In this document: positions 60,447-64,000 of the stretch, in pieces
Position numbering within the stretch: the stretch's first letter is position 1
How the letters are laid out: every line of letters starts with the position of its first letter
Source of the DNA: Halomonas sp.
Lineage (GTDB): Bacteria; Pseudomonadota; Gammaproteobacteria; Pseudomonadales; Halomonadaceae
DNA: 64,000 bases
NCBI RefSeq assembly: GCF_029263665.1
Contig: NZ_JAJUFQ010000002.1
Location: forward strand, 186,001-250,000
Direction: 5' to 3'
Translations under genes and position numbers: made by a program
Notes under the pieces: model-generated
Told to the model about the DNA's origin: nothing
Database searches by the model: none
Seen by the model: only the letters and a program-made list of their open reading frames with translations

Positions 60447-61322
60447 TCAGGCCCGCTCCGGATTGAGAAAACCGCCCATCTTGAGCACCTGTGCATAGCC
60501 GTCGCGATAGTTGGGATAACGAAAACGGTAGCCGCTCTCGATCAACAGGCTGGAATCACAACGCTTGCTGGCCCGACGCCGCAAGGGAGATTGGATGATC
60601 TCGGTGGTTTCGACCTTCAACTGCTTGGCCAGCCAGCTCATGACTTCATGCAAAGGAGCAGGGTCAGTGTCACTGGCCAGATACAGCGGCGCCACGCTCT
60701 CTCCATCGGCACATTTGCGAATCAAGTGCGCCAGTACGCCAGAGCAGTCATCACGGTGAATACGATTGGTGAACATGGTCGGAGAGGCAGGAGCGATACG
60801 CCCTTCACTGACCTGGCGAATCAAGCGATCGCGGCCAGGGCCATAGATGCCCGAGAAACGAACGACGGTACCGGGCAGAGAATGCTCCAGCAGTGCCTGC
60901 TCGGCTTCTCGCATCAAGGTCCCGGAGAAGCCGCTGGGTTCCGTTGGGCTCTCTTCGTCCACCACTTCGCCGTCCTGTTGCGCATAGACGCTGGTTGAAG
61001 ATACGAAGAAGACGCGGCGTGGTGGCGCCTTGTGCTTGGCCAGCACTGCCAGCGCTGCCTTGAGCCCATCTGGATAAGCCGCACGATATGCCTCTTCCTC
61101 GAAATGATCGGCACTGACGACATAGACCACGAAGTCAGCAGAGGGTAGAGTTTCCAAGGCAACTGGATCATTGAGGTCCAGGCTCACACCCTCAATACCC
61201 GTATCCACCAGTCGTTCGGCATGACGACGTACGCCAATCACCCTGTGGCCCTGTTCGAGCAGTTCGCTTCCCAGCTGTATGCCAATATCACCGCAGCCGA
61301 GAATCAGTGTCGTTGTCTTCAC
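60447..61322 (-). CDS. NAD(P)-dependent epimerase/dehydratase-like (YeeZ type) SDR
   Basis: TLILGCGDIGIQLGSELLEQGHRVIGVRR; FVSSTSVYAQQDGEVVDEESPTEPSG. Confidence 0.87.
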   Translation of the reverse strand: MKTTTLILGCGDIGIQLGSELLEQGHRVIGVRRHAERLVDTGIEGVSLDLNDPVALETLPSADFVVYVVSADHFEEEAYRAAYPDGLKAALAVLAKHKAPPRRVFFVSSTSVYAQQDGEVVDEESPTEPSGFSGTLMREAEQALLEHSLPGTVVRFSGIYGPGRDRLIRQVSEGRIAPASPTMFTNRIHRDDCSGVLAHLIRKCADGESVAPLYLASDTDPAPLHEVMSWLAKQLKVETTEIIQSPLRRRASKRCDSSLLIESGYRFRYPNYRDGYAQVLKMGGFLNPERA

Positions 61323-61403
61323 CTGTACCTCGTCCCCTTGATATAAAATCCCTATTAGAAAAGACGCCCCAACCCTAAAACTTGAGATTGCCCTGGCGCC
61401 ACC

Positions 61404-62321
61404 ATGACTCTAACAGAACTCCGCTATATCGTAACCTTGGCTCAGGAGCGCCATTTCGGGCGTGCCGCAGAGCGATGCTTTGTTTCCCAGCCAACGCTTT
61501 CCGTTGCAGTGAAAAAACTGGAGGAAGAGCTTGATGTCGCACTCTTCGAGCGCTCCAAGTCTACGGTACAGGTCACCCCTTTAGGCGAGAAAATCGTTGA
61601 ACAGGCTCAACGCGTGCTGGAACAAAGCAGCATCATCAAGGAACTGGCTACTGCCGGCCGTGACCAGCTGGCTAGCCCGTTGCGCATTGGTGCGATCTAC
61701 ACCATTGGTCCGTACCTGTTCCCGCATCTGATTCCGGAACTGAGCAGGAGTGCGCCCCAGATGCCTCTCTACATCGAAGAAGGGTTCACCGGTGTACTGC
61801 GCCAGAAGCTACGCACCGGCGAACTGGATGCCATCATCGTGGCTCTGCCATTCACCGAGACAGATGTCGTGACCAAGTCCCTTTACGATGAGGACTTCGA
61901 AGTACTGATGCCGGCCGATCATCCCTGGGCCAAGCGTGATGTCATCGACAAGGAAAACCTGCTCGATGAGCGTCTTTTGCTGCTGGGCGAAGGCCACTGC
62001 TTCCGCGATCAGTTACTCGAAGCCTGCCCGGCCATCAGCCGCAAGCTCAACAGCCCCGACTCGACCCTCACTGCTGAAGGCGGATCGCTGGAGACCATTC
62101 GCCATATGGTCGCCTCGAAGCTCGGCATCACGGTACTCCCAAAGTCCGCTATCGGGACCAGCCACTACGAGGATGGCTTGCTGACCAGCCGGCCGTTCAT
62201 CGACCCGCCAGGACGTACCGTTGCCATTGCCTGGCGTGCCAGCTTCCCGAGGCCCAAGGCCATTGACGCCGTGACCGAGGCCATTGCCCGCTGCCGTGCA
62301 GCGGAGCCCAAGGCCGCCTGA
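61404..62321 (+). CDS. oxyR: Hydrogen peroxide-inducible activator OxyR
   Basis: MTLTELRYIVTLAQERHFGRAAERCFVSQPTLSVAVKKLEEEL; redox cysteines in GEGHCFRDQLLEAC. Confidence 0.95.
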   Translation: MTLTELRYIVTLAQERHFGRAAERCFVSQPTLSVAVKKLEEELDVALFERSKSTVQVTPLGEKIVEQAQRVLEQSSIIKELATAGRDQLASPLRIGAIYTIGPYLFPHLIPELSRSAPQMPLYIEEGFTGVLRQKLRTGELDAIIVALPFTETDVVTKSLYDEDFEVLMPADHPWAKRDVIDKENLLDERLLLLGEGHCFRDQLLEACPAISRKLNSPDSTLTAEGGSLETIRHMVASKLGITVLPKSAIGTSHYEDGLLTSRPFIDPPGRTVAIAWRASFPRPKAIDAVTEAIARCRAAEPKAA

Positions 62322-62322
62322 A

Positions 62323-62378
62323 GTTTGAAACACGACGTTTGAAACGCGACGCTTGAGACGCAATACCTGATACGCCAT
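62323..62378. repeat. Degenerate tandem repeat, 4 x 14 bp between oxyR stop and recG
   Basis: GTTTGAAACACGAC / GTTTGAAACGCGAC / GCTTGAGACGCAAT / ACCTGATACGCCAT. Confidence 0.85.
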
Positions 62379-62409
62379 ACAAGGCAAGAAGCATGCACAA
62401 GGAGTCCAT

Positions 62410-64000
62410 GTGAGCAAACTGAGCAGCCCGGTCACGGCGCTGAAGGGGGTCGGAGAGGCCTTGGCCCTCAAACTTGCCCGGCTCAAGATAGCGAGCATTT
62501 CTGACCTGCTGTTCCACTTGCCATTGCGCTATCAGGACCGCACTCGCATCACCCCCATTGCCACTTTGCGTAGTGGGCATGAAGCCGTCATCGAAGGAGA
62601 TGTCGCCGCCGCCGAAGTGGTGCGCGGACGGCGGCGCAGCTTGCTGGTACGCCTGCGCGACGGTAGCGGCATACTCAGCTTGAGGTTCTTTCACTTCTCT
62701 CCCGCCCAACAGCAGCAGTTCCGGCCTGGAGTACGAGTACGTGCCTTTGGTGAGGCTCGCGCCGGGGCGACAGGGCTTGAAATCTATCATCCCGAATATC
62801 GCTTTCTGGGCCACGATGAGCCCCCGGTAGAAGACCACCTTACGCCCATCTACCCCACCACCGAAGGTCTCAACCAGGCTCGCTTGCGTGCCCTGATCGA
62901 CCAGGCAGTGGAGATTCTGGAAGCGGCTCCCGATGCCTTGCCCGACCATATTCCTGAACATCTGCGTCAGCGCTTTTCTCTGCCACCGCTGCTGGAATGC
63001 CTCAAAACACTGCATCACCCTCCACCGGACAGCGATGCAGAAGCTCTCAGTCAGGGCTTGCACCCAGCCTCTCGCCGACTGGCCATGGAAGAACTCCTTG
63101 CCCACCAGTTGAGCTTGAGAGAAGTGCGCCTGCGCATTCAGCATGATGGAGCGCCAGCACTCCCCAGCGGACGCAGTCTCAAGACCCGCTTTCTCGCCCA
63201 GTTGCCATTCTCGTTGACTACCGCTCAGCGCCGGGTGCTTGATGAAATCGGCCAGGACCTGGCTCGCCCAGCGCCCATGCTGCGCCTGGTACAAGGCGAT
63301 GTCGGCTCGGGTAAGACAGTGGTGGCAGCAATGGCAGCCTTGACCGCCATTGCCGGAGACTGCCAAGCAGCCTTGATGGCTCCCACGGAGCTGCTGGCAG
63401 AGCAGCACTATCGCACTTTCTGCAGCTGGTTCGAGCCGCTGGATATCGATGTGGCCTGGCTCTCGGGCAAGCTCAAGGGCAAGGCCCGCCTTGATACCAA
63501 AGCCGCCATCAGCGATGGTCGGGCACGCATGATCATCGGAACCCACGCCATCTTTCAGGATGATGTCAGCTTCCAGCGCCTTGGATTGGCCATCATCGAT
63601 GAACAGCACCGATTTGGCGTGCATCAGCGGCTATCGCTACGAGAAAAGGGCGAAGCGGGCGGTCTTACTCCACACCAGCTGGTCATGACAGCCACCCCTA
63701 TCCCGCGTACGCTCGCCATGAGTGCCTACGCGGATCTGGATGTCTCCGTCATCGATGAACTGCCTCCAGGGCGTACACCTGTCACTACCGCCGTGATCAG
63801 CGACGAGCGTCGCCCAGAGGTCATCCGCCGAATTCGCGCAGCATGCGCCGAAGGTCGGCAAGCCTATTGGGTATGCACCCTGATCGAGGAATCCGAAGTA
63901 CTGACCTGTCAGGCTGCCGAAGTCACCAGGGAGGAATTGGCCGAAGCTCTCCCGGAGCTATCCATCGGTCTTGTTCATGGTCGTATGAAAGCCAGCGAGA
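62410..64000 (+). CDS. recG: ATP-dependent DNA helicase RecG (3' end cut by window)
   Basis: GTG start; SPVTALKGVGEALALKLARLKIASISDLLFHLPLRYQDRT; LVQGDVGSGKTVVAAMAAL; IIDEQHRFGVHQR; MTATPIPRTLAM. Absent from ORF track because it runs off the window. Confidence 0.95.
   Translation, partial: MSKLSSPVTALKGVGEALALKLARLKIASISDLLFHLPLRYQDRTRITPIATLRSGHEAVIEGDVAAAEVVRGRRRSLLVRLRDGSGILSLRFFHFSPAQQQQFRPGVRVRAFGEARAGATGLEIYHPEYRFLGHDEPPVEDHLTPIYPTTEGLNQARLRALIDQAVEILEAAPDALPDHIPEHLRQRFSLPPLLECLKTLHHPPPDSDAEALSQGLHPASRRLAMEELLAHQLSLREVRLRIQHDGAPALPSGRSLKTRFLAQLPFSLTTAQRRVLDEIGQDLARPAPMLRLVQGDVGSGKTVVAAMAALTAIAGDCQAALMAPTELLAEQHYRTFCSWFEPLDIDVAWLSGKLKGKARLDTKAAISDGRARMIIGTHAIFQDDVSFQRLGLAIIDEQHRFGVHQRLSLREKGEAGGLTPHQLVMTATPIPRTLAMSAYADLDVSVIDELPPGRTPVTTAVISDERRPEVIRRIRAACAEGRQAYWVCTLIEESEVLTCQAAEVTREELAEALPELSIGLVHGRMKASE

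Noticed and set aside
62197-63624. 475-aa minus-strand ORF opposite recG
   Set aside because: Shadow frame of a clear RecG coding sequence; no recognizable domain.

Overview
This is a 64 kb window from a GC-rich gammaproteobacterial chromosome. It looks like Halomonadaceae (Halomonas-like), but that is inferred from gene content only. The ends are conserved core: rep-trmL-pyrE / crc / rph / yicC on the left and gmk-rpoZ-spoT-ridA-thpR / oxyR-recG on the right. In Pseudomonas-type genomes yicC is directly followed by gmk-rpoZ-spoT. Here about 45 kb of accessory catabolic and transport genes lies between yicC and gmk. The first 16.7 kb of that insert is bounded by the yicC 3' end and by a second, diverged 35-nt copy of the yicC 3' end (26918-26952) that differs only synonymously before the stop. 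This looks like an attL/attR pair of an integrated element, and no integrase is visible. The bounded segment carries an unassigned catabolic cluster: two histidinol-dehydrogenase-like enzymes, a HpcH/HpaI aldolase, an SDR, a LacI regulator with two candidate operators, a CUT1 ABC transporter, a double SnoaL-like protein, a bicupin, a hydrolase, an amidase and a porin. Other accessory modules are a VanR-type vanillate operon with two palindromic operators, two tripartite tricarboxylate transporters, a peptide-use pair, a YfcC/ArgE/PhyH cluster, an M43 metallopeptidase pair and a four-gene phospholipid operon. A further pattern runs through the window: at least 17 spacer loci carry short, degenerate, locus-specific tandem duplications (unit about 12-19 bp, 2-5 copies), often touching stop codons, Shine-Dalgarno sequences or start codons.
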